Shown here one piece after another: positions 6,468 to 14,859 of a DNA stretch of 25,775 bases. Location: positions 1-25,775 of the forward strand of contig CAYSNP010000024.1 in the NCBI GenBank assembly GCA_964432485.1, in the 5' to 3' direction. The DNA comes from CAYSNP01 sp964432485. GTDB taxonomy: Bacteria; Bacillota; Clostridia; Christensenellales; DTU072. The translations under genes were made by a program, and so were the position numbers. The notes beneath the pieces are model-generated. The model was not told the origin of the DNA, made no database searches, and was given only the letters and a program-made list of their open reading frames with translations. The first letter of the stretch is position 1, and every line of letters begins with the position of its first letter.

Positions 6468-8420
6468 ATGAAAACAATTGACGGATTAACCCTTGATTTA
6501 GTGGCGGAAAGGATTGAGGAGCTAAAAAGCGTTTTTCCTGAGGTGTTTAAGGATGGTAAGATAGATTTTGATGCACTTCAAAATATACTTGGTGAATTTG
6601 TCGAGGACGCACAGGAAAAGTATTCGTTCACATGGGCGGGTAAGTGCGACAGCATAAGACTAGCCCAAAAACGCAGCACAGGAACACTTAGACCTTGTAA
6701 GGAGGAAAGCGTAGATTTTGACAATACGCAAAATCTATATATAGAGGGCGACAATCTGGAGGTGCTGAAACTGCTTTCGGGCAGTTATATGAACCAAGTT
6801 AAAATGATATACATAGATCCGCCGTATAATACGGGTAGCGATTTTGTGTATAAGGACGATTTTTCTGATAGCATAGCAAACTACAAGCAGATAATTGGTG
6901 AAGCAGCAAAGTCCAATCCCGAAACCGCAGGACGCTATCATACCAATTGGCTTAATATGATGCTGCCGCGCTTAAAGTTGGCAAGAGTTCTGCTAAAGCC
7001 TGATGGCGTTATTTTTATAAGTATAGACGACAATGAAGCAGCAAACTTAAAAAAGTTGTGTGATGAGGTATTTGGAGAGGATAATTTTGTTGCGCAACTA
7101 ATATGGCAAAGAGCGTTTTCACCAAAGAATGATGCGAGATATATTTCAAATAGCCATGACTATGTCCTCATGTATGTAAAGTCTATAACCGAATTCAATA
7201 TTGGCAGGCTTGACAGAACGGAAGAAGCTAATGCAAGATACTCAAATCCAGATAATGACACACGAGGTGACTGGATGTCAAGCGACATTTCAGTTAAGAC
7301 TTATAACGCTCAATATGACTTTCCCATTACAACACCATCGGGACGGCTTGTTGAGCCGCCAACAGGACGATGCTGGCGTACTAATAAAGAAAAGATTGAG
7401 GAACTCATTGCTGATAATAGAATTTGGTTTGGTCCTGATGGGAATGGAACGCCAAGGATAAAAAGGTTCCTTAATGAGTTGAAATATGAGGGAATGGCTC
7501 CAACTTCAATAATGCTCCATAAGGAAGTGGGGCACAGCCAAGAGGGTTCACAAGAAGTTACTGCGTTACTTGAAGCAGGGGCATTTGACGGACCAAAGCC
7601 CGTTCGTTTACTACGTAGATTGATGACCCTTGCGAACCTAAGTAAAGACGACATTGTTCTCGACTTCTTCTCAGGTTCTGCCACAATCGCCCACGCTGTT
7701 ATGCAACTTAATGCAGAGGATGGGGGTAAGCGTAAATTTATTTGCGTACAAATACCTGAACTTGTGGATGAAAAATCAGAGGCATACAAAGCAGGTTATA
7801 AAAATATTTGCGAAATCGGCAAAGAGCGTATTCGTCGCGCTAAAAAAAATATTGTTGAGAAGTCAACATTAATCATAACATTTAAAAATCAAGATGCCGC
7901 CTATAAATATTATATAGAAAATACGGGCAGGGACATGGTTCTTGAAAATAATAAAATAACAGATTATCGCTATTCTCGCAATGTAGACTATGGCTTCAAG
8001 GTATTTAAACTTGATACATCTAATCTTAAAAAGTGGAACAACGCTTATACTCGTGATTATGAAGATTTAGCAAACCGTATACGGGAGCATTATGACTATT
8101 TGACCCCTGACCGAACGCCTGTTGATATGGTATACGAGATTATGCTCAAATACAGCTTGCCTTTGACCTTGCCTGTAGAGGAAGTTGTGGTGGCTGATGT
8201 GACTGTTTATATTATTAGCCATTTAGGCAATGAAACAACAGATCCATACAAAGTTTCGGTTTGTATGCAAGATGATTTAACAATAGAGCAAATGGAGGCA
8301 TTGCCTGCACTGGGTGCAAGAACACTTTTCTTTGCAGATCGCTGCTTTACTGATACCAATGCAATGACTAACTGCAACGAGATACTAAAAAAAGCTGATC
8401 AAGAAATGAGGTTGTTTTAA
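6468..8420 (+). CDS. mod: Type III restriction-modification methyltransferase subunit (Mod)
   Basis: A 650-residue adenine-N6 DNA methyltransferase of the beta class: catalytic DPPYNTG (117-123) comes first and the AdoMet-binding DFFSGSAT (399-406) late, the order of EcoP1/EcoP15-type Mod proteins. The region between (about 205-360) should hold the target-recognition domain, so specificity cannot be read from sequence. Mod methylates one strand of an asymmetric site and gives Res its specificity. AGAGG (6457-6461) is the RBS. The stop TAA overlaps the ATG of the acetyltransferase gene (TAATG), implying translational coupling. The gene appears intact, and I saw no simple-sequence tract of the kind that makes some mod genes phase-variable. 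Confidence 0.95.
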   Translation: MKTIDGLTLDLVAERIEELKSVFPEVFKDGKIDFDALQNILGEFVEDAQEKYSFTWAGKCDSIRLAQKRSTGTLRPCKEESVDFDNTQNLYIEGDNLEVLKLLSGSYMNQVKMIYIDPPYNTGSDFVYKDDFSDSIANYKQIIGEAAKSNPETAGRYHTNWLNMMLPRLKLARVLLKPDGVIFISIDDNEAANLKKLCDEVFGEDNFVAQLIWQRAFSPKNDARYISNSHDYVLMYVKSITEFNIGRLDRTEEANARYSNPDNDTRGDWMSSDISVKTYNAQYDFPITTPSGRLVEPPTGRCWRTNKEKIEELIADNRIWFGPDGNGTPRIKRFLNELKYEGMAPTSIMLHKEVGHSQEGSQEVTALLEAGAFDGPKPVRLLRRLMTLANLSKDDIVLDFFSGSATIAHAVMQLNAEDGGKRKFICVQIPELVDEKSEAYKAGYKNICEIGKERIRRAKKNIVEKSTLIITFKNQDAAYKYYIENTGRDMVLENNKITDYRYSRNVDYGFKVFKLDTSNLKKWNNAYTRDYEDLANRIREHYDYLTPDRTPVDMVYEIMLKYSLPLTLPVEEVVVADVTVYIISHLGNETTDPYKVSVCMQDDLTIEQMEALPALGARTLFFADRCFTDTNAMTNCNEILKKADQEMRLF

Positions 8421-8854
8421 TGGGGAACGTAAGTATAAGGCTTTTTACGGCAGAGGATATTTCTTTGTTAGATGAAATGCAAGAGTGTAAAAATTATAAA
8501 CATATTTTATCTAAATATAAAACGCTTAGAAATCAAGCATTTGTATTTCTTGTAGGCAACAAAAAAGCAGGTTTTATGCTGACAGAAAAAACACGCTCGC
8601 AAGGCATATTTTTGAGTTATTTTTATATACGCCCCGATTATCGCGGAAAAGGATACTCCAAGGTTTTCTTTGATTTAGTGAAAAATGGTTATTTGAAAAA
8701 CGAAACCATTCTTTGTTTTCACAATAAAGCATTTACCGCACTATATGAAAAGCTGGGTTTTACAAACGGAGGTAACCTTTCGGTTTCAATATATTTCGCA
8801 TCAGATTTTGAAAGACAAATGGCTAAAGTCTACAAAAGGAAATTTGACTCATGA
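8420..8854 (+). CDS. GNAT-family N-acetyltransferase inserted between mod and res
   Basis: A 144-residue GNAT-fold protein. The acetyl-CoA pyrophosphate loop is Arg75-Gly-Lys-Gly78 in RPDYRGKGYS, after a beta-4 strand (IFLSYFYI). The C-terminal half has N102, then ALYEKLGF with the common Tyr109. It overlaps mod by one base and res by four (ATGA), so it is made in coupled translation with both subunits. No DUF1778-type antitoxin lies beside it, which argues against a GNAT toxin pair. By hand count, bases 8461-8760 contain 93 G+C of 300 (31%), against 146 of 300 (49%) for 8881-9180 in res, suggesting a separate origin. Substrate is unknown; a role in the restriction system is inference from position. 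Confidence 0.88.
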   Translation: MGNVSIRLFTAEDISLLDEMQECKNYKHILSKYKTLRNQAFVFLVGNKKAGFMLTEKTRSQGIFLSYFYIRPDYRGKGYSKVFFDLVKNGYLKNETILCFHNKAFTALYEKLGFTNGGNLSVSIYFASDFERQMAKVYKRKFDS

Positions 8855-11808
8855 AACTAAAATTTAAAAAACAACAATTTCAAATAGATGCGGTAAATGC
8901 GGCAGCGGAGCTTTTTAAGGGGCAGACGGGCGCGCCTTCGGTTTTTGGCGTTAGCAAGATAGACCTTGTGGACTACCGAGTGGGCGATGCGGACTTGTTC
9001 GGCTACGGCAACGCGCTTACGATTGATAAAGCACAGATACAGGCAAACATGAACGCTGTGCAGGAAGCGAACCTGCTGCCGCTTACCGATATTGCCGAGA
9101 TAGATGGGCAATCGGAATATCGTTTTAATATAGAGATGGAAACTGGAACAGGCAAAACATTTGTGTATATAAAGACCATATTCGAATTAAACAAGCTATA
9201 CGGTTTTAATAAGTTTGTGGTTTTAGTACCTTCTGTGGCAATACGAGAGGGCGTTTACCATAGTTTTAAGATTATGGAGTCGCATTTTAAGCAAGAATAC
9301 GATGGACGACAAGCGCATTATTTTATATATAACTCCAAAAAGCTAAATGAGGTGCGTGACTTTGCACTTTCGAGTACGCTGGAAGTTATGATTGTTACCA
9401 TAGATGCGATAAACAAAGACGCAAATTTATTTAACCAAGAGAGCGACCGAATGGATAAGACGGCGAGAGAGTTTATGGCGGAATGCCGCCCCATTCTTAT
9501 AATAGATGAGCCGCAAAGCATAGACAATACGGCAAAGGCACGGGCGGCAATCAAGAACTTAAATCCACTTTGTGAACTTAGATACAGTGCAACGCACAAA
9601 GAAAAAGTCAACACAATTTATCGTTTAACGCCTGTGGATGCTTACGAAAAGAAAATTGTTAAACAGATTTGCATAGCTTCAGATAGCGTGGCGGGAGGAT
9701 ATAACAAGCCATATATTCGCCTTGTGGAAGTCGGAAAAAAGAGTAGCTTTTATGCGAAGGTTGAGGTGGATATACGCAACCCAAAAACAATACTTGTTGC
9801 ACGTAAAATCATAACTGTTTCTTCTAACACTAATTTGAAAGAGGTGACAGGGCGCGACATATATGACGGCTACGAAATAGTGGGGATTGATTGTACAGCG
9901 GGTGCAGAAAGTGTGGAGTTCTCTAATACTGAGACACTAGAGATAGGCAAGACAATCGGCGGCATAGATGAACTTGTTATGAAGCGTGAGCAGATAAAAA
10001 GCACGATACAAATACATCTTGAAAAAGAGCTTAGGTATTTGAGTAAAGGTATTAAGGCATTGTCGCTATTCTTTATTGACGAGGTGGCAAAGTATAGAGT
10101 CTATGACAGCGAGGATAATCGTGGTATTTACGCCCGCATATTTGAAGAGGAATATGAACGGCTTATTGCGCTACCTAAGTTTGCAAAGATAAGAGCGCAA
10201 TTCCCGCAGAACGCGGCAAGCGTACACAACGGTTACTTTAGTAAAGATAAGAAAGGCATGATTAAGGATACTAAAGGCGACACTATGGATGACTATAATA
10301 CATATAGCTTGATTATGCAAGAAAAGGAAAGACTGCTGTCTTTTAATACGCCGCTTAGATTTATTTTTTCGCATAGTGCGCTCAAAGAAGGGTGGGATAA
10401 CCCTAATATATTCCAAATTTGCACGCTAATAGAAAACAGAACGCCGTTTACTTGCAGACAGAAAATCGGGAGGGGCTTACGACTTTGTGTAAATCAAAGC
10501 GGCGAACGCATAGAGGATGAGAGCGTCAATATTTTGCACATCATAAGTAATGAGGGATTTGCGGAATTCGCAGCGAAATTGCAGACTGAAATTGAGGAGC
10601 TAGGTGTTAAGTTCGGAGTGTTGGATATCGGTATGTTCGTGAATATTTCATATAAACTGGAAGAGACAGCAACCGATAGCGCGTCGACAGAGCCTAAAAA
10701 ATTAAGTTATAGCGATGCAAGAGAGCTTCTAAAACATTTCCAAGAAAAGAATTATATAGACGGCAGCGGCAGAATGAAAGATACGCTCAAGAATGCGCTA
10801 AAAAAAGGAACAGTAGATTTACCCGCACAATTTGAGGCGGCGCGGAAGCAGGTGCTTTCGGTCATTATGGCGGCAGATAAAAAGGTAGAGATAAGACCTT
10901 TTCGCAAGCAGGTGTCTATAAAAAGGCATGACGGAGTCTTTTCGTCGCCCAAATTCATAGCAATATGGGATAGAATGAAGCAAAAAACAATATTCCGCAT
11001 GGATATGGATATTAAGTTGCTGCACGAAAAATGTATAAAGCAAATTTCCGAAATGCCCAGCATAAAGCCAGTACGGATACGCAAAGAGGAAGCGCGGCTT
11101 GATATAGTAAAAGCAGGCGTTTCGTATGAGGAAGCACGACAACGCTATACAGATACAGAGCAGGAGTTTTTGTTGCCCGACATTATGGCACAGATTGCAA
11201 CGGATTGCAAAATGCCTAAGAGAGAAGTTGGTGACATTTTGCTTGCTGCAAGCAGATGGGCAGACTTTGTCAACAATCCGCAAGCTTTCACAGAAGCTAT
11301 AACTACTATTATAAATGCGGCAAAGATTGATGTTATGATGGAGGATGGCGTTAAATATACGCGCTTAGAGGGGCAAGAATATACATGGTATGAGGTGTTC
11401 AATTTTGCAGACGAAAAGGAAGCCTTTGCATTCTTAGACCACAACGCAGTTGCCGTGCAACACTCTGTCTATGACCATGTGATATATGACTCTAAAACAG
11501 TAGAAAAGCCGTTCGCAGAGGCTCTTGACCGAGACCCTGATGTTAAATTATTTTTCAAGATTCCGACACGATTCAAAATTTCCACGCCAATCGGTAATTA
11601 CAGCCCCGATTGGGCGGTCTACTATGAAACGGTAGACGGCGAAAAAATATTATACTTTATAATTGAAACCAAAGGCAGCACCGCTACCCTTCAACTAAAA
11701 GGTGCAGAGAACTTCAAAATTCGCTGCGGCAGAGAACACTTTAAAGCCATCGACAGTGGCCTAAAATTCGAACTCGCTAAAGAGTGGAGCCAGGTAGGTA
11801 AGGGGTAG
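8851..11808 (+). CDS. res: Type III restriction enzyme helicase-nuclease subunit (Res)
   Basis: A 985-residue SF2 ATPase with a C-terminal nuclease. Walker A is METGTGKT (96-103), the DExx box is Asp219-Glu-Pro-Gln222, and motif VI is RQKIGRGLR (536-544). The C-terminal PD-(D/E)xK site is Pro919-Asp920 ... Glu939-Thr-Lys941-Gly. All key residues are present, so the enzyme looks active. With Mod it should recognise unmodified sites, move or slide along DNA using ATP, and cut when two complexes meet. Its ATG overlaps the acetyltransferase stop (ATGA at 8851-8854). Res is the last gene of the operon and converges on the beta-galactosidase gene 66 bp away. Confidence 0.95.
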   Translation: MKLKFKKQQFQIDAVNAAAELFKGQTGAPSVFGVSKIDLVDYRVGDADLFGYGNALTIDKAQIQANMNAVQEANLLPLTDIAEIDGQSEYRFNIEMETGTGKTFVYIKTIFELNKLYGFNKFVVLVPSVAIREGVYHSFKIMESHFKQEYDGRQAHYFIYNSKKLNEVRDFALSSTLEVMIVTIDAINKDANLFNQESDRMDKTAREFMAECRPILIIDEPQSIDNTAKARAAIKNLNPLCELRYSATHKEKVNTIYRLTPVDAYEKKIVKQICIASDSVAGGYNKPYIRLVEVGKKSSFYAKVEVDIRNPKTILVARKIITVSSNTNLKEVTGRDIYDGYEIVGIDCTAGAESVEFSNTETLEIGKTIGGIDELVMKREQIKSTIQIHLEKELRYLSKGIKALSLFFIDEVAKYRVYDSEDNRGIYARIFEEEYERLIALPKFAKIRAQFPQNAASVHNGYFSKDKKGMIKDTKGDTMDDYNTYSLIMQEKERLLSFNTPLRFIFSHSALKEGWDNPNIFQICTLIENRTPFTCRQKIGRGLRLCVNQSGERIEDESVNILHIISNEGFAEFAAKLQTEIEELGVKFGVLDIGMFVNISYKLEETATDSASTEPKKLSYSDARELLKHFQEKNYIDGSGRMKDTLKNALKKGTVDLPAQFEAARKQVLSVIMAADKKVEIRPFRKQVSIKRHDGVFSSPKFIAIWDRMKQKTIFRMDMDIKLLHEKCIKQISEMPSIKPVRIRKEEARLDIVKAGVSYEEARQRYTDTEQEFLLPDIMAQIATDCKMPKREVGDILLAASRWADFVNNPQAFTEAITTIINAAKIDVMMEDGVKYTRLEGQEYTWYEVFNFADEKEAFAFLDHNAVAVQHSVYDHVIYDSKTVEKPFAEALDRDPDVKLFFKIPTRFKISTPIGNYSPDWAVYYETVDGEKILYFIIETKGSTATLQLKGAENFKIRCGREHFKAIDSGLKFELAKEWSQVGKG

Positions 11809-11874
11809 GCTTTATGAATAAAAAGAAAATCTAATGAAATTGACCTGTCCACCCACTTGACGGAGGGTAGATAA

Positions 11875-14850
11875 CTACTTTACCTTTGGGATAATATAGA
11901 AAGAGTATTTTAGCGGTTGCTTGCTTAGTTTGACTTTGTATTGTTCCATTGGTTGAGGGCCGCAAGAGTTGCTGCCTGCGCCGGAAAGGAAGCCATCAAT
12001 ATAGATATGAGAGGCATTGGCCTCCTCCAAATCTTCGGGATGAGCCGCACTTATAATATTATCTATAGTATAGTGGCTTGCATTAAAGATAAATGGATTT
12101 TCGTCGGCATGGATAGTGATACCTATGCCCTTATCGTTGGTTATATTTACCCAGCGCATATCGGTATGGGTGCCGCTTTCTTGAGGTTTTATATAAGGTT
12201 GAGCAAGCTCGCTTATTTTGGCTGAATAAATACCCAAATGCGCATGTGATTTGAAATCGGGCAAGTTTTCCGCTTCGCCTGCCCCATAGTACTCCACCTC
12301 TTCAAACTCTCGGGCTAACTTTAGGCAAGAGCCGAACCTGGGCAGCCCTATCCCCTTTACAATTGGGCTGGAAAGCGAACATGTGAGCTTAATACTGCCG
12401 TCTGCATTAAACTCATAAATATAGCATACCTTAAACCTGGCAAGCCCTTTGCCTTTTAGTGTGCCTGTAACTTTATATATTACTTTTTCGGGAGCAAGCT
12501 GTTCTATTACTTTTTTAACCTTATATTTTGCGCTGTAAAGCCCTAAATACTCCCAAATCTTTTTTAAGTTCCTATCATTGTCAATATTGGCACGCACCAA
12601 AATCGGCATAAGAGGCTCATTAGTATTCAGCAGCTGGGTATCGCCTATTTTATAGCCGGCAAGGCTGCCCTTTGCTTTATCAAAAACTAAGCTGCCGCCT
12701 TCAAACTCTATTGTGCAATTGTTGCCTTCTATACTTCTTTTATATGAGCTTTCCTTTACAGTATACTGCAAAGGTCTTGAGTTGACTAAAAACTCATCAT
12801 GCCCCATAACAGCACTGCTGTCAAGTGACGAATAAGTAAAGCGAAGCACATATTCTGCGCCTTTGTCCATATCCTTATAAGTAATATTCTTAGCTATGCT
12901 GGAGCCGGGCGCAATATCTATAATAAAAGTACCGTCATCAACTTGCCTGCCCTCTTTAAGCAGTTGCCAGCTTATCCTTATATCTAGTGTGCTCAAAAAA
13001 CTTCTGACATTCTTAAACGCAAAAACATCAGGCGCCAGCAGTTGCGCTTTAATAGGACAATATGCCTCTTTTACTGCTAAAGCTCCGGTATGCGGCGCTC
13101 TGTCAGGGAAAAATAGCCCGTCTACGCAAAAGTTGGAGTCGTGGATTTGCTCCCCATGGTCCCCGCCATAAGTATACTTATACTTAGGAGACCAACCTTG
13201 TACAGCGTGGTCGACCATTTCCCAAATGCAGCCTCCTGCAAGATTGGGATACTTAAAAAAGGCGGCGGTATACTCTTTTAGGCTGCCCGGGCCTACCCCC
13301 ATTGCATGACCATACTCACAAAGGAAAAACGGAGTGCCCGCATATCGCTTGCCTGCTTTGCCTTGACCTATGCGCTCTACTACTTTGGGGTGAGTGTACA
13401 TCCTGCTGGTGACATCATAACGATAGCGTACAGGACCGTATACATTTTCGTAATGGACGGGAAGAGGGCTGATTTTCTTTATCATTTTAGCGCAAGCATC
13501 TTGATTGCGCCAACCGCCTGCCTCATTGCCCAGTGACCACATAACTACGCAAGGGCGATTGTAATCTCTTATCACCATACGCTTTGCTCTATCTATAAAG
13601 TGCCCTTCCCAAGCCGAATTGTTGCTGATAGCCCCTCTGCGTTTAGATAGCACGCCATGGCACTCTATATCTGCCTCGTCAATAACATAAAGCCCGTACA
13701 TATCACACATTTGTAAGAATGCAGGGTCGGGAGGATAATGCGCTGTGCGCACAGCATTGCAATTGTATTCTTTTAGCAATTTTATATCTTGCTCCAAATC
13801 CTCTATACTGACAGCATAACCTTTGGTAGGATGCGTATCATGGTGATTGACGCCTAGCAGTTTTACCGCTTTATTGTTGATTTTGAATACTTCGCCATCG
13901 ATAGTTACAGTCTTAAACCCTACCAAACTGCGAACTACGCTTACCACCTTATTATCTTTAAGAATTGTTAAATAAAGTTCGTAAAGCGCAGGGATTTCTG
14001 CAGACCACTCTTGTACTTGCAAATTGGTCAGCTCCCCATAGTTATCTTCTACATATTCTTCCGCAATTAGGCGTTCGCCATCATATAAGCTGGCAATTGC
14101 TGTGAAATCGTTATCTTTATTATAAAATAGGGTAGCTGTCTGCAATTCCCAGCCAAAACCTGTTTTTTTAGGAGTAATCTTTATATCCATAAAGTCATAT
14201 TCGCCAATTGCTGTTATATAGACATCTCTAAAGATGCCATTTTCTCTAAACATATCCTGACATTCCAAATATGTACCGTTGGACCACTTAAAAACCACTA
14301 CCAAAAGCTCGTTTTCTGCTCCTATCTCGGTGTGTATCGCTGCGGTTATATCGAACTCTTGGCTGTTGTGACTGCCTTCGCCATAGCCAATCCATTGCCC
14401 GTTAACATATACTTCAAGTGCGCCTGCCACTCCTAAGAAGGTTAATATATGGCGGGATGCGGCTTTTGAGGCAAATGTCTTTCGGTAAACGCCAACGGGA
14501 CAATCAGTAGGAAAATGCGGAGGTTTTGCAGGAAAAGGATAAGGGATATTGATATATACAGGATGCTCATACCCTGTGCGCTGCCAAGTAGAAGGCACAG
14601 TAACAGTATCCCAGGCTTGTATGCTTGAATCTAGTTCCGTCGGCAATGCGCTGACTTTATCAAAATAGGCAAAGTCCCATTGCCCTGACAGCAAATTAAT
14701 TTTATCCGAATAGTACCGCTCGTTCATAGGTGAAGTAATTGTCAGCTCATCTATCTCAGAAAAGGGGATAAAGTATGTCCTGGGTTTTAACCTATTTTCT
14801 TCAAAAGTAGAAAAGGTCTTGTAATTTTCTTTGTTTATCTTATAAATCAT
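11875..14850 (-). CDS. lacZ: Beta-galactosidase, glycoside hydrolase family 2
   Basis: A 991-residue GH2 enzyme close in length to E. coli LacZ (1023). The N-terminal jelly-roll has the TYLECQDMFRENGIFRDV region. The barrel contains NHHDTHP, the acid/base Glu near 443 in WSLGNEAGG, and the nucleophile Glu near 512 in CEYGHAMG. A typical large C-terminal beta domain follows. No signal peptide is visible, so it acts on imported beta-galactosides in the cytoplasm. GGAG (14860-14857) is the RBS, only 9 bp after the permease stop, making it the last gene of an ABC operon. No sugar permease, galactokinase or lac-type repressor is nearby. Substrate preference within GH2 is not certain. Confidence 0.93.
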   Translation of the reverse strand: MIYKINKENYKTFSTFEENRLKPRTYFIPFSEIDELTITSPMNERYYSDKINLLSGQWDFAYFDKVSALPTELDSSIQAWDTVTVPSTWQRTGYEHPVYINIPYPFPAKPPHFPTDCPVGVYRKTFASKAASRHILTFLGVAGALEVYVNGQWIGYGEGSHNSQEFDITAAIHTEIGAENELLVVVFKWSNGTYLECQDMFRENGIFRDVYITAIGEYDFMDIKITPKKTGFGWELQTATLFYNKDNDFTAIASLYDGERLIAEEYVEDNYGELTNLQVQEWSAEIPALYELYLTILKDNKVVSVVRSLVGFKTVTIDGEVFKINNKAVKLLGVNHHDTHPTKGYAVSIEDLEQDIKLLKEYNCNAVRTAHYPPDPAFLQMCDMYGLYVIDEADIECHGVLSKRRGAISNNSAWEGHFIDRAKRMVIRDYNRPCVVMWSLGNEAGGWRNQDACAKMIKKISPLPVHYENVYGPVRYRYDVTSRMYTHPKVVERIGQGKAGKRYAGTPFFLCEYGHAMGVGPGSLKEYTAAFFKYPNLAGGCIWEMVDHAVQGWSPKYKYTYGGDHGEQIHDSNFCVDGLFFPDRAPHTGALAVKEAYCPIKAQLLAPDVFAFKNVRSFLSTLDIRISWQLLKEGRQVDDGTFIIDIAPGSSIAKNITYKDMDKGAEYVLRFTYSSLDSSAVMGHDEFLVNSRPLQYTVKESSYKRSIEGNNCTIEFEGGSLVFDKAKGSLAGYKIGDTQLLNTNEPLMPILVRANIDNDRNLKKIWEYLGLYSAKYKVKKVIEQLAPEKVIYKVTGTLKGKGLARFKVCYIYEFNADGSIKLTCSLSSPIVKGIGLPRFGSCLKLAREFEEVEYYGAGEAENLPDFKSHAHLGIYSAKISELAQPYIKPQESGTHTDMRWVNITNDKGIGITIHADENPFIFNASHYTIDNIISAAHPEDLEEANASHIYIDGFLSGAGSNSCGPQPMEQYKVKLSKQPLKYSFYIIPKVK

Positions 14851-14859
14851 AAGTGGCTC

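Noticed and set aside
6468..8420. Phase-variable mod gene
   Set aside because: I saw no long simple-sequence repeat or long homopolymer in the gene, and the frame is intact.
8420..8854. GNAT toxin of a toxin-antitoxin pair
   Set aside because: No small ribbon-helix-helix antitoxin gene is adjacent; the overlaps are with mod and res instead.
11849..11870. Possible terminator hairpin between convergent res and lacZ
   Set aside because: CCACCC/GGGTAG forms at most six pairs with a wobble on one strand and has no following T run in either direction.
5347..11874. Direct repeats marking the ends of a mobile island around the restriction operon
   Set aside because: I compared the left (5347-5500) and right (11809-11874) flanks by eye and found no convincing shared repeat.
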